Assembly: GCA_027490555.1 (NCBI GenBank)
Contig: JAIXXW010000188.1
Span: 1-23,691 of the forward strand
Length of the DNA: 23,691 nt
Direction: 5' to 3'
Source of the DNA: Comamonadaceae bacterium
GTDB taxonomy: Bacteria > Pseudomonadota > Gammaproteobacteria > Burkholderiales > Burkholderiaceae_C
A program made the position numbers and the translations under genes. The notes beneath the pieces are model-generated. The model made no database searches and was not told where the DNA came from. It saw only the letters and a list, made by a program, of their open reading frames with translations. Of the stretch, positions 1 through 7,597 are shown one piece after another. The number at the start of each line of letters is the position of its first letter. Within the stretch, counting starts at the first letter, position 1.

Positions 1-704
1 ACCTGGTCCACATAGCGGCGCAGGATGGGCGACAAATACGCGTCCACCACCGTGGTGTCGCCCCGGCTGACCAGCTTCATCATCGGGCTGGTCTGGTGCG
101 AGGTGCTGACCTGGGTGAAGCCCACTTCGCGCGCCAGGCGTGCGGCCGCCTGCTCGTGCGCGCTGTGGCGCCAACCGTGCATGAACACCACCGCCACCGA
201 GCGCAGGCCTTGGGCATGCCAGTGCAGCAGTTGGCTGCGCAGCTGCGCCTCGTCCAGCGGCTGCAGCACCTCGCCGTCCACCGCCACACGCTCTTGCGCC
301 TCGACGACCGCGCTGTACAGCAGCTCCGGCAGCACGATCTGGCGGTCAAACAGACGCGGGCGGTTTTGGTAGGCGATGCGCAACGCATCGCCAAAGCCCC
401 GCGTGGTCACGAGCAGCGTGGCTTCGCCCTTGCGCTCGAGCAGGGCGTTGGTGGCCACCGTGGTGCCCATCTTGACGCATGCCACTTGGTCTGGCGTGAC
501 CGGCTCGCCGGCTTGCAGGCCCAGCAAATGCCGAATGCCGGCCACCGCCGCATCGCGGTAGTGCTCGGGGTTGTCGCTCAGCAGTTTGTGGGTGACCAGC
601 TGGCCGTCGGGGCGCTTGCCCACAACGTCGGTGAAAGTGCCGCCCCGGTCGATCCAGAACTGCCAGCGCTGCTGGCCCGGGGAGGCGGTGGTGGAATCGG
701 TCAT
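1..704 (-). CDS. Hydantoinase/5-oxoprolinase family protein, N-terminal part (cut by window edge)
   Basis: The minus strand is open from an ATG at 704 to the window edge, giving 234 codons without a stop. Residues 18-26 read IDRGGTFTD, the glycine-rich nucleotide-binding start of the hydantoinase A / 5-oxoprolinase N-terminal domain. A further family-like segment, VKMGTTVATNALLERKGE, lies near residues 79-96, and the segment SRGDTTVVDAYLSP near residue 220 marks the transition to the second (hydantoinase A) domain. Members hydrolyse ATP to open five-membered cyclic amides such as 5-oxoproline or N-substituted hydantoins, in the cytoplasm. A GAGG motif five bases before the ATG supports the start. 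Whether this is a stand-alone HyuA-type subunit (about 700 aa) or a fused A-B protein (about 1200 aa) cannot be told because the C-terminus is outside. The MarR-like gene just upstream on the same strand and the divergent TRAP importer suggest one catabolic locus, but the substrate is unknown. Confidence 0.88.
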   Translation of the reverse strand, partial: MTDSTTASPGQQRWQFWIDRGGTFTDVVGKRPDGQLVTHKLLSDNPEHYRDAAVAGIRHLLGLQAGEPVTPDQVACVKMGTTVATNALLERKGEATLLVTTRGFGDALRIAYQNRPRLFDRQIVLPELLYSAVVEAQERVAVDGEVLQPLDEAQLRSQLLHWHAQGLRSVAVVFMHGWRHSAHEQAAARLAREVGFTQVSTSHQTSPMMKLVSRGDTTVVDAYLSPILRRYVDQ

Positions 705-752
705 GAAGTCCTCATCAAAAACTGGCGCATCTTCAGGCTGCAAGCGCCCCAC

Positions 753-1286
753 TCACAAGGAAGCTGCGGCCCGGGCCGCCTGGTCGTACATGCCCGAGAG
801 CACCCGCAGCAAGCGGGCCAGCTCGCCGATGTCGCGGTTCAAGCCGGCGTCGGCCTTGAGGGCGTCGATCAGGCAACTTTCCCGGATGTCGCGGTAGCGT
901 TGCACGCATTGGCGTCCCGCTTCGGTGGCCGCGTAGGTCACGTCCTTGCCATTTTTTTGGGACACCACCACACCCAGGCCCTGCAATTTTTTCAGGGCGT
1001 AATTGACCAGGTGCGTGTCTTCGATGTTCATGATGAAACAGATGTCGGCCAGGCGCTTGTCGCGGGCGCGGTGCGTGACATGGTGCAGCACCAGCACATC
1101 GAGCGGCGTCAGATCCTTCAGACCGGCGGCGCTCATGCAGTGGATGATCCAGCGGTGAAAGGCGTTGCCCGCCACGATCAGGCCAAATTCGAATTCGCTC
1201 ATTTCGGCGCTGTCGGGCGACACCAGATGCGCCGACGAGACGATGGGGCTGGCGGCGGCCGTGTTCGAAGACTTGGGGCGTGGCAT
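753..1286 (-). CDS. MarR-like winged-helix transcriptional regulator
   Basis: Encodes 177 aa. The central part (about residues 55-140) has the pattern of a MarR-type winged helix: LTPLDVLVLHHVTHRARDK, then a recognition-helix segment (EDTHLVNYALKKLQGLG) and a wing with KNGKDVTYAATEAG. It resembles the predicted regulators with a MarR-type HTH (COG5631-like) commonly found near transporter genes in Comamonadaceae. The first ATG at 1286 is kept because the N-terminal stretch (SSAHLVSPDSAEMSEFEFG) looks family-conserved, although no good ribosome binding site precedes it. It lies 48 bp upstream of the hydantoinase-like gene on the same strand and divergent from the TRAP operon, so it probably controls one or both. 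The effector is unknown. It could be autoregulated through the inverted repeat at 1333-1352. Confidence 0.82.
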   Translation of the reverse strand: MPRPKSSNTAAASPIVSSAHLVSPDSAEMSEFEFGLIVAGNAFHRWIIHCMSAAGLKDLTPLDVLVLHHVTHRARDKRLADICFIMNIEDTHLVNYALKKLQGLGVVVSQKNGKDVTYAATEAGRQCVQRYRDIRESCLIDALKADAGLNRDIGELARLLRVLSGMYDQAARAAASL

Positions 1287-1332
1287 GGGCAGGGGTCGGT
1301 GGACGAGGTGGGAAAGTCTATGCTCGATATCG

Positions 1333-1357
1333 ACAATTTACCAACAATTTGTTGACA
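1333..1357. promoter_or_regulatory. Candidate operator/promoter between MarR-like regulator and TRAP operon
   Basis: An imperfect inverted repeat, ACAATTT (1333-1339), six bases, AATTTGT (1346-1352), sits in an AT-rich patch of an otherwise GC-rich 212-bp divergent intergenic region (1287-1498). A perfect -35-like TTGACA (1352-1357) overlaps its right arm and points toward the TRAP genes, but I see no good -10 at 16-18 bp spacing. AT-rich palindromes of this size are typical MarR-family sites, so binding by the adjacent regulator is a reasonable inference. The rest of the intergenic region shows nothing else I can name. Confidence 0.4.
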
Positions 1358-1498
1358 TCAAGGGAAAACACCGATCACGGATCGCCGCCACCGTGCCTAC
1401 AGTCGATCACTGACAGATGCACCCGATGCACGCTCAGCGCGGGCACCTTTCTTGCACTGCCCAGTGAACCGTTCATTCCATCTTTCACAGGAGTTCTC

Positions 1499-2473
1499 AT
1501 GCAACGTCGCACCCTTCACCTCAGCCTGCTGGCCGGCCTGCTCGCTGTTTCCGGCTTGGTCTCGGCCCAGACCCGCTGGGACCTGCCCGCCGCCTACCCC
1601 GCCACCAACTTCCACACGGTCAACATGAACCAGTTTGCCGCCGATGTGGACAAGGCCACGGCGGGCCGGCTGAAAATCACGGTGCACGCCAACGCGTCCC
1701 TGTTCAAGGCGCCCGAGATCAAGCGCGCTGTGCAGGGAGGTCAGGCCCAGCTGGGCGAGATCTTGCTGGTCAACTTCCAGAATGAGTGGCAGCCCTTTGG
1801 CGTGGATGGCCTGCCCTTTTTGGCCGACAGCTATGACGAGGCCATGAAGCTCTACAGGGCCCAAAAGCCGCTGCTGGAAAAGAAACTGGCCGAGCAGGGC
1901 ATGCTGTTGCTGTACTCGGTGGCTTGGCCTCCGCAAGGCATCTACAGCAAGAGGCCGATCAACAGCGTCGCCGACCTGAAGGGGATCAAGTGGCGTGCCT
2001 ACAGCCCCACCACCGCCCGCATTGCCGAGCTGATCGGCGCGCAACCCGTGACCGTGCAGGCGGCCGAATTCTCGCAGGCGCTGGCCACCGGCGTGGTCGA
2101 ATCGACCATGACTTCGGGCGCCACCGGTGTGGACAGCAAGCTGTTCGAGCACCTGAAGTTCTATTACGACGTGCAGGCCTGGTTGCCCAAGAATGCGGTG
2201 ATCGCCAACAAGCGCGCCTTTGATGCGCTGGACAAAGCCACCCAGGACGCTGTGCTCAAGGCCGCAGCCGAGGCCGAAACCCGGGGTTGGGCCGAGTCAC
2301 GCAAAGTCAACACCAGCACCCTGGAAATCCTCAAGGCCAATGGCATGACGATTGCACCGCCATCCGCACAGCTCAAGGCCGACATGAAAAAGGTGGGCGA
2401 CACCATCATGAAGGAGTGGCTGGACAGGTCTGGGGCCGAAGGCAAAGCCATTGTGGACGCCTTCAACCGCTGA
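1499..2473 (+). CDS. TRAP transporter substrate-binding protein (DctP family)
   Basis: Encodes 324 aa. It starts with a Sec signal peptide (MQRRT, a hydrophobic core LSLLAGLLAVSGLV, probable cleavage after SAQ near residue 24), so the mature protein is periplasmic. The body has the DctP layout: WDLPAAYPATNF at the mature start, then LKGIKWRAYSP around residues 160-170, whose Arg166 occupies the position of the arginine that clamps the substrate carboxylate in this family. The length is normal. CAGGAG five bases upstream of the ATG fixes the start; a longer open frame upstream begins in the intergenic region and has no signal peptide. The dctQ and dctM genes follow at 4 and 6 bp, forming a complete tripartite Na+-driven importer. 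The substrate is probably an organic acid. Linkage to the hydantoinase-like gene hints at a cyclic amide or its product, but this is inference. Confidence 0.92.
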   Translation: MQRRTLHLSLLAGLLAVSGLVSAQTRWDLPAAYPATNFHTVNMNQFAADVDKATAGRLKITVHANASLFKAPEIKRAVQGGQAQLGEILLVNFQNEWQPFGVDGLPFLADSYDEAMKLYRAQKPLLEKKLAEQGMLLLYSVAWPPQGIYSKRPINSVADLKGIKWRAYSPTTARIAELIGAQPVTVQAAEFSQALATGVVESTMTSGATGVDSKLFEHLKFYYDVQAWLPKNAVIANKRAFDALDKATQDAVLKAAAEAETRGWAESRKVNTSTLEILKANGMTIAPPSAQLKADMKKVGDTIMKEWLDRSGAEGKAIVDAFNR

Positions 2474-2477
2474 GCCC

Positions 2478-2987
2478 ATGCGCCGCCTGTTGAATGCCAT
2501 CTATGCCAGCACCGCCGCCCTGGCGGCGCTGTGCTTGTGTGGCCTGTTGTGCATGGTGCTGCTGTCCATCGTGAGCCGGCAGCTCCATTTCCATGTGCCG
2601 GGCACGGACGCCTATGCGGGCTACCTGATGGCCGGCGCGGGTTTTCTGGCGCTGGCCCACACCTTGAAGCGGGGCGAACACATCCGCGTCACCCTGGTGC
2701 TGGGCTTGTTCCAGGGCAGCGCCCGCCGCAGCGTGGAGATTTTCAGCCTGGGGCTGGCCAGTCTGCTGGCCGGTTTGTTTGCCTTCTACAGCTGTCGCCT
2801 GGTGTGGCAATCCATCGAGTTTCACGACATCTCCACCGGCAATGACGCCACGCCCCTGTGGATCCCGCAATTGGCCATGGCGCTGGGGACAGTGATTTTT
2901 GCACTGGCCTTTGTGGATGAGCTGGTGCTGGAAATCCGGGGCGACAGGGCGGCGAGCGCCAGCGGCGAGTCGCTGCGCAACGAATGA
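2478..2987 (+). CDS. TRAP transporter small permease subunit (DctQ family)
   Basis: Encodes 169 aa with four predicted membrane helices (about residues 10-33, 47-62, 84-105 and 127-147), the normal DctQ plan. The segment VSRQLHFHVPGTDAYAGYLMAGAGFLALAHTLKRGEHIRV is split over helix 1-2 and is characteristic of small TRAP permeases, with the conserved RGEHIRV loop. The ATG lies 4 bp after the dctP stop and has no strong ribosome binding site of its own, so translational coupling is likely. It forms the inner-membrane complex with the following dctM product and docks the periplasmic binding protein. Confidence 0.9.
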   Translation: MRRLLNAIYASTAALAALCLCGLLCMVLLSIVSRQLHFHVPGTDAYAGYLMAGAGFLALAHTLKRGEHIRVTLVLGLFQGSARRSVEIFSLGLASLLAGLFAFYSCRLVWQSIEFHDISTGNDATPLWIPQLAMALGTVIFALAFVDELVLEIRGDRAASASGESLRNE

Positions 2988-2993
2988 TTGGCC

Positions 2994-4295
2994 ATGAATG
3001 ACTTGATGATCACAGGGCTGCTGGTCCTGACCTTGTTTCTGATTCTGGGCAGTGGTGTCTGGATTGGCCTGACGCTGTCCGGCGTGGCCTGGATCGGGAT
3101 GCAGCTGTTTTCGGCTCGCCCTGCCGGCGACGCCATGGCCGTGACCGTCTGGGGCTCGGCTTCGAGCTGGACCCTCACGGCCCTGCCGCTGTTCATCTGG
3201 ATGGGTGAAATCCTGTTTCGCACCCGGCTGAGCCAGGACATGTTCAAGGGTCTGGCCCCCTGGATGCAGGCCTTGCCCGGTCGCCTGCTGCACACCAATG
3301 TGGTGGGCTGCGCCATCTTTGCCGCTGTCTCCGGCTCGAGCGCGGCCACCTGCGCCACGATTGGCAAAATGACCTTGCCCGAGCTGCAAAAACGCGGCTA
3401 CCCCGAAGACATGGTGATCGGCACCTTGTCCGGATCCGGCACCCTGGGTCTGTTGATCCCGCCGTCCATCATCATGATCGTGTACGGTGTGGCCGCCGAT
3501 GTCTCGATCGCCCAGCTCTTCATCGCCGGCGTCTTGCCGGGCCTCTTGCTGGCCGGTCTTTTTTCGGGCTACATCATTTACTGGTCGCTGCGGCACCCGG
3601 AGCAGATTCCGCCGCGAGACGCGCCCATGAGCTTCATGCAGAAACTGCAGGCATCGAGCAGCTTGATCCCGGTGGTGCTGTTGATCACTGCCGTTCTGGG
3701 CTCCATCTACACCGGCCTGGCCACCGCCACCGAAGCGGCAGCCGTGGGCGTGGTCGGGGCCTTGGTGCTGTCGGCCTTGCAGGGCTCCATGAGTTGGGCG
3801 GTGTTCAAGGACGCCTTGATGGGGGCCACACGCCTGTACTGCATGATCGCCCTGATCCTGGCCGGGGCCGCCTTCCTGACCCTGTCCATGGGCTACATCG
3901 GTCTGCCACGCCATCTGGCCGAATGGATCGGCGGCCTGGGCCTGAGCCCGTTTGCGCTGATCATGTCGCTGATGGTTTTTTTCATCCTGCTGGGTTGTTT
4001 TCTGGACGGCATCTCCATGGTGGTGCTGACCATGGGCGTGTTGATGCCCACGATCCAGAAAGCGGGCATCGATCCGATCTGGTTTGGCATCTTCATCGTG
4101 TTTGTGGTGGAGATGGCACAAATCACCCCGCCGGTGGGCTTCAACCTGTTTGTGCTGCAAGGCATGACTGGCAAACAACTGCCCTACATCGCCCGCGTCT
4201 CCATGCCGATGTTCTTCCTGATGGTCGGCGCGGTGCTGCTGATTTATTTTGTGCCCGGCATCGTGACCTGGTTGCCCACACAGATGAAACTCTGA
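2994..4295 (+). CDS. TRAP transporter large permease subunit (DctM family)
   Basis: Encodes 433 aa, the usual DctM size, and is highly hydrophobic with roughly a dozen membrane segments. Family motifs are visible: SGSSAATCATIGKMTLPEL in the first half, SGTLGLLIPPSIIMIVYG after it, a second half repeating the fold with a GCFLDGISMVVLTMGVLMP element, and EMAQITPPVGFNLFVLQG near the C-terminus. It carries the Na+-coupled transport path. The ATG at 2994 follows the dctQ stop by 6 bp; an in-frame TTG at 2988 is an alternative start. About 78 bp without an obvious terminator separate it from rdgC. Confidence 0.93.
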   Translation: MNDLMITGLLVLTLFLILGSGVWIGLTLSGVAWIGMQLFSARPAGDAMAVTVWGSASSWTLTALPLFIWMGEILFRTRLSQDMFKGLAPWMQALPGRLLHTNVVGCAIFAAVSGSSAATCATIGKMTLPELQKRGYPEDMVIGTLSGSGTLGLLIPPSIIMIVYGVAADVSIAQLFIAGVLPGLLLAGLFSGYIIYWSLRHPEQIPPRDAPMSFMQKLQASSSLIPVVLLITAVLGSIYTGLATATEAAAVGVVGALVLSALQGSMSWAVFKDALMGATRLYCMIALILAGAAFLTLSMGYIGLPRHLAEWIGGLGLSPFALIMSLMVFFILLGCFLDGISMVVLTMGVLMPTIQKAGIDPIWFGIFIVFVVEMAQITPPVGFNLFVLQGMTGKQLPYIARVSMPMFFLMVGAVLLIYFVPGIVTWLPTQMKL

Positions 4296-4373
4296 CGGCC
4301 CGGCTCGGTTCATCCCCTATGATTCAAGCCCTCCCCCAAGACGGGTTGCTCCTGGGGTCAGCAAGGATTGTTT

Positions 4374-5318
4374 GTGTTCAAAAATGTGATGGTTTACCGC
4401 ATCGGCGAGGGCTTTTCGCCCTCCCTGGCGGATGTGCAGGCGGCCCTGGAGCCGATGGCGTTTGTGGAGTGTGGCGCCAGCCAGGACAAGTCGATCGGTT
4501 GGGTACCGCCCCGTGGCCAAGCGCATGGCCCCCTGGTGGAATCGGTGGCCAGGCAATGGCTCATGCAGCTGGTGATCGAGTCCAAGGCCGTGCCCGCCAA
4601 CGTGGTGCGGCGCAAGGCCGATGAACGCATCGCCGAGATCGAGGCGGCCACCGGCCGCAAGCCCGGCAAAAAGGAAAAACGCGAGCTGATGGACGATGTG
4701 CGGTTGGCGCTGCTGCCGCAAGCCTTTGCCCGCCAGGCCACGGTGCGGGTGTGGATGGACCTGGACAAGCGCCGCCTGGTGCTCAATGCGGGCAGCCAGG
4801 GCAAGGCCGACGAGGTCGTGTCGGCGCTGATGAAAGCGATGGGTGGCCTGTCGGTGTCGCTGATCCAGACCGTCACGTCCCCGCAGACCGCCATGGCGCA
4901 ATGGCTGCTGGCGCCCACGCCCGACGAATGGCCAGCCGACTTCTCCATCGAGCGCGAAACCGTGCTCAAGTCCAGTGGCGAGGATGCCGCCAGCGTGCGC
5001 TTCACCCGCCACCACCTGGCCAACGACGATGTGCGCAAACATGTGCAGGAAGGCAAGCTGCCCAACCAGCTGGCGCTCAGCTGGGACGGCCGCGTGGCCT
5101 TTGTGCTGACCGAAGCCCTGCAGCTGAAGAAAGTGCAGTTCCTTGACGGCGTGATGGACGAATCGGGCACCGACCAGAATGAGGACCGCTTTGATGCCGA
5201 TGTGGCCCTGAGCACCGGCCTGCTGGGCCCCTTGATCGACAGCCTGATCGAGGCCTTGGGCGGAGACATGGCCCTGGGCGCGGCTGGCCCCGCCCTGGAT
5301 GCCGTCCCGCCGTTTTGA
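4374..5318 (+). CDS. rdgC: Recombination-associated protein RdgC
   Basis: Encodes 314 aa beginning MFKNVMVYRIGEGF, the RdgC N-terminus, and carrying the family segments VRRKADERIAEIE and GRKPGKKEKRELMDDV (about residues 80-112), which contribute to the positively charged inner face of the DNA-encircling ring. RdgC is a nucleoid-associated dimer that binds duplex DNA and restrains RecA. The start is read as GTG at 4374 because AAGGA (4363-4367) is six bases upstream and the protein then begins exactly like its homologues. A TTG at 4368 in the same frame directly abuts that ribosome binding site and is unlikely. The size is normal. It may be transcribed with crcB, 30 bp downstream. Confidence 0.94.
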   Translation: MFKNVMVYRIGEGFSPSLADVQAALEPMAFVECGASQDKSIGWVPPRGQAHGPLVESVARQWLMQLVIESKAVPANVVRRKADERIAEIEAATGRKPGKKEKRELMDDVRLALLPQAFARQATVRVWMDLDKRRLVLNAGSQGKADEVVSALMKAMGGLSVSLIQTVTSPQTAMAQWLLAPTPDEWPADFSIERETVLKSSGEDAASVRFTRHHLANDDVRKHVQEGKLPNQLALSWDGRVAFVLTEALQLKKVQFLDGVMDESGTDQNEDRFDADVALSTGLLGPLIDSLIEALGGDMALGAAGPALDAVPPF

Positions 5319-5348
5319 CCCTGACCCCGCAAGCGCCAGTCCAGCCCC

Positions 5349-5738
5349 ATGCTCACAGTGATCGCGATATGCCTTGGCGCTTGTGCAGGCGCCCTGGCGC
5401 GCTGGCAGTTGGGCCTGTGGCTCAACCCGGGCAGCGCCAGTGCAGGCCTGCTGCCCTGGGGCACGCTCGCGGCCAACCTGATCGGTGGCTACCTGGTGGG
5501 CGTGTGCGTGGGCGTGTTCCAGCACTTGCCCGAGCTGGACCCGGTCTGGCGGCTGGCCCTGGTGACGGGTTTTCTGGGCGCCTTGACCACGTTTTCGAGT
5601 TTTTCTGCAGAGGTCGTGGCCATGCTGCAGCACGGCCGCTATGCCCTGGCCCTGCTGACCGCCAGTGCGCACCTGTTCGGTTCGCTGGCGCTGACCCTGT
5701 TGGGCCTGAAGACGGTGGCGCTGCTCTGGGCGCGTTGA
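5349..5738 (+). CDS. crcB: Fluoride channel/exporter CrcB (Fluc)
   Basis: Encodes 129 aa, a normal single-domain Fluc length, with four membrane helices. The signatures are GACAGALARW (10-19), WGTLAANLIGGYLVG (37-51, with the pore asparagine Asn43) and GFLGALTTFSSFSAE (74-88, with the phenylalanine/serine track). Two copies assemble as an antiparallel dimer that passively exports F-. Only one gene is present, so a dual-topology homodimer is expected. I see no ribosome binding site of note and no fluoride-riboswitch-like structure in the 30-bp gap to rdgC, so it is probably expressed with rdgC. Confidence 0.93.
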   Translation: MLTVIAICLGACAGALARWQLGLWLNPGSASAGLLPWGTLAANLIGGYLVGVCVGVFQHLPELDPVWRLALVTGFLGALTTFSSFSAEVVAMLQHGRYALALLTASAHLFGSLALTLLGLKTVALLWAR

Positions 5739-5834
5739 TCCGCACAAGGCCCACTCGGGCATGCCGAACAACCGTTTTCCCAAAGGCCCATTGGCCGGGG
5801 CCTGAAGCGAACGCGACCCCTGCGGTGATAGAGT

Positions 5835-5924
5835 GACGGCGGGTGCTGCATGGATGTTCATGCATCAGGTTGGGTGAAGGTCGGGCCGCCTCACCGCACG
5901 GCTTCGGCCGTCGGAGTCCTCTTG
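5835..5924 (+). promoter_or_regulatory. Candidate riboswitch leader of the Na+/H+ antiporter gene (nhaA-I / Li+-sensing-like)
   Basis: The leader just before the antiporter start contains three clean hairpins. The first is TGCATG/CATGCA (5847-5864). The second is GGTGA/TCACC (5873-5895) with a GC-rich interior. The third is ACGGC-TTCG-GCCGT (5898-5911). The ribosome binding site GGAG (5913-5916) follows the third hairpin directly, eight bases from the ATG. GACGGC at 5835-5840 can pair perfectly with GCCGTC at 5907-5912, which would replace hairpin three; such exclusive pairing is what a translational switch needs. The order of short conserved-looking blocks (GGTTGGGTGA, then GCCGCCTCACCGCAC) resembles, from memory, the nhaA-I RNA motif, reported as a Li+ riboswitch class controlling cation antiporters. 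The structure is seen; the class is inference. The preceding 5739-5834 holds only a weak -10-like TGATAGAGT near 5825-5834. Confidence 0.6.
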
Positions 5925-7178
5925 ATGAACCACCCCTTCCTGCCCTGGATTGCTGCCGCCATTTTCGCCCTGGCAGTTTTGCACACTTTCAGCACCAAAT
6001 ACTTCGAACACCTGGCCCACAAGCACCCGCGCCATGCCGGCGTATGGCATCTTTTGGGCGAGGTCGAAGTGGTGTTTGGCCTGTGGGCCATGGTGCTGGC
6101 CATCGCCCTGTTCGCATTGGCAGGCAAGACGTCCACCCTCGAATACCTCGAATCGCGGAACTTCACCGAACCGCTGTTTGTGTTCGCCATCATGGTGGTG
6201 GCTGGCACACGCCCCATCCTGCAGGTCTGCGGCCTGCTGGTGCAGCAGATCGCGCGCCAGACGCCATTGCCCACAGCGATGGTCAACTATTTCCTTTTGT
6301 TGTCGGTGGTGCCCTTGCTGGGCTCCTTGATCACCGAGCCGGCCGCCATGACATTGGCCGCCCTGATGCTGCGCGACTCGGTGTTCTCGGCCAGGGTCAG
6401 TGAAAAACTGAAGTACGCCACGCTGGGCGTTCTGTTTGTCAACATCTCGATTGGCGGGACGCTGACCCCCTTTGCCGCGCCGCCCGTGCTGATGGTGGCG
6501 GCCACCTGGCAGTGGGATTTGGCCTTCATGCTCAAGACCTTCGGCTGGAAAGCGGCGGTGGCTGTGGTGCTCAATGCCACCGTGGTGACACTGCTGGTGC
6601 GGCGAGAACTGCTGGCCCTGGGTGAACCGACGGCTGCGCGCATGACGGTGCCCCCCATCGTGGTGGGGGTCCATTTGGCCTTTCTCCTGGGCATTGTGCT
6701 GTTTGCCCATCATCCGGTGGTGTTCATGGGGCTGCTGCTGTTCTTCATTGGCTATGCCTCGGCCTATGCCGCACACCAGGACCGCTTGATCCTGCGCGAG
6801 GCCTTGCTGGTGGCCTTCTTCCTCGCTGGCCTGGTGGTCCTGGGTGGACAGCAGTCGTGGTGGCTTCAGCCGCTGCTGATGGGCCTGAGCGCCGATGCCG
6901 TGTTTTACGGCGCCACGGCATTGACGGCCATCACCGACAATGCCGCGCTGACCTACCTGGCCTCGTTGGTGCCGGGCCTGAGCGACGAATTCAAGGTGGC
7001 CATCGTGGCCGGAGCGGTGACCGGTGGGGGCCTGACCGTCATCGCCAATGCCCCCAATCCCGCAGGCGTGGCCATCCTCAAGGGCAAGTTTGACGAAGGG
7101 GTCGTCCATGCAGGCAAGCTGTTCCTGGCGGCCCTGCCGCCAACGCTGGTGGCCGCGATGGCGTTCCGGATGCTCTGA
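5925..7178 (+). CDS. Putative Na+/H+ antiporter (DUF1504 / Na_H_antiport family)
   Basis: Encodes 417 aa of an inner-membrane protein with about ten or more helices. Family-typical features are SLITEPAAMTLAALMLRDSVFS (around residues 129-150), LFVNISIGGTLTPFAAPPVLMVA (around 168-190) and, in the C-terminal half, TALTAITDNAALTYLASLVPGL (around 325-346) and TGGGLTVIANAPNPAG. The repeated acid-in-helix motifs (TEPAAMT and TDNAALT) fit the ion-binding sites of this antiporter superfamily. The ATG at 5925 is chosen because GGAG lies eight bases upstream; an in-frame ATG at 5850 lies inside the structured leader and would add a non-hydrophobic, RNA-derived tail. The role is presumably exchange of Na+ or Li+ for protons. 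The leader suggests cation control. The specificity is not provable from sequence. Confidence 0.85.
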   Translation: MNHPFLPWIAAAIFALAVLHTFSTKYFEHLAHKHPRHAGVWHLLGEVEVVFGLWAMVLAIALFALAGKTSTLEYLESRNFTEPLFVFAIMVVAGTRPILQVCGLLVQQIARQTPLPTAMVNYFLLLSVVPLLGSLITEPAAMTLAALMLRDSVFSARVSEKLKYATLGVLFVNISIGGTLTPFAAPPVLMVAATWQWDLAFMLKTFGWKAAVAVVLNATVVTLLVRRELLALGEPTAARMTVPPIVVGVHLAFLLGIVLFAHHPVVFMGLLLFFIGYASAYAAHQDRLILREALLVAFFLAGLVVLGGQQSWWLQPLLMGLSADAVFYGATALTAITDNAALTYLASLVPGLSDEFKVAIVAGAVTGGGLTVIANAPNPAGVAILKGKFDEGVVHAGKLFLAALPPTLVAAMAFRML

Positions 7179-7195
7179 GCCCCCGTGGCTTGCCC

Positions 7196-7250
7196 GCTGC
7201 CGATGGCAGCAGTCCTGCAGGCCACGCGGATGAAGCGCCCGCCCTTCATC
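7196..7250. terminator. Weak hairpins between convergent genes
   Basis: The 89-bp space between the convergent antiporter and the small unknown gene has two perfect stems: GCTGCC-GAT-GGCAGC (7196-7210), and GATGAAG / CTTCATC (7229-7235 with 7244-7250). Neither is followed by a T-run on either strand, so classical Rho-independent termination is doubtful, although both could stabilise 3' ends. Confidence 0.25.
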
Positions 7251-7267
7251 CCCAGCGGGCCCGGTCC

Positions 7268-7597
7268 TCAGCCGCCACCGCGCTGCATGGTCAAATCAAA
7301 ACGCTTCATGAAGTGCTGGCGAGCATCTGTCTGTACCCCCTCGAACGCGAACTGCACCTGAAGCCGCGGCATGCGCAGCAGCGCGATCACGCGCGGTGGC
7401 AGTGGCTGCCATTGCAGCTGCAGCTGCCCGTCTGCGATCTGCACGTGTGCCTGGCCAGCACCCAGCACCCAAGCATGGTCGCCCACGGCGCGCGGCAGGG
7501 CCGTCAGCCATTCGGTTTCGGTGGTGGCCATGTCGCGCGCGAAGCGCTCGGGGTAATGGGACTGCACGGTGCGGGTTGCAGCGAGCGCTGACCTCAA
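7268..7597 (-). CDS. Small unknown protein, last gene of the tungsten aldehyde oxidoreductase operon (AorE position)
   Basis: Encodes 109 aa if the TTG at 7597 is the start; this TTG overlaps the stop of the MoaD-like gene (TTGA), implying coupled translation. GTG (7567) and ATG (7531) are later options. The protein is soluble, has no cysteines and no signal peptide, and ends FDLTMQRGGG. The centre, DGQLQLQWQPLPPRVIALLRMPRLQVQF, alternates hydrophobic and polar residues like a beta-sheet domain (split here over residues 56-83). I do not recognise a named family. It sits where the fifth gene of the Aromatoleum-type aor operon lies, so a role in cofactor assembly or enzyme maturation is plausible, but that is inference from position. 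Confidence 0.68.
   Translation of the reverse strand: MRSALAATRTVQSHYPERFARDMATTETEWLTALPRAVGDHAWVLGAGQAHVQIADGQLQLQWQPLPPRVIALLRMPRLQVQFAFEGVQTDARQHFMKRFDLTMQRGGG

Noticed and set aside
96..1355. A 419-codon plus-strand open frame at the left end
   Set aside because: It covers the hydantoinase-like gene, the regulator and their gap on the opposite strand, where the minus-strand proteins show family motifs.
2463..4313. A 616-codon minus-strand open frame opposite dctQ and dctM
   Set aside because: Same reason: a His/Gln-rich shadow of TRAP permease genes, without motifs.
5319..5348. Fluoride riboswitch before crcB
   Set aside because: The gap to rdgC is only 30 bp with no pseudoknot-like pairing, too short for the known fluoride motif.
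5850..5924. Upstream in-frame ATG (5850) as start of the antiporter
   Set aside because: The added 25 residues come from the structured leader, have no family similarity that I can see, and lack a ribosome binding site. The ATG at 5925 has GGAG at proper spacing.
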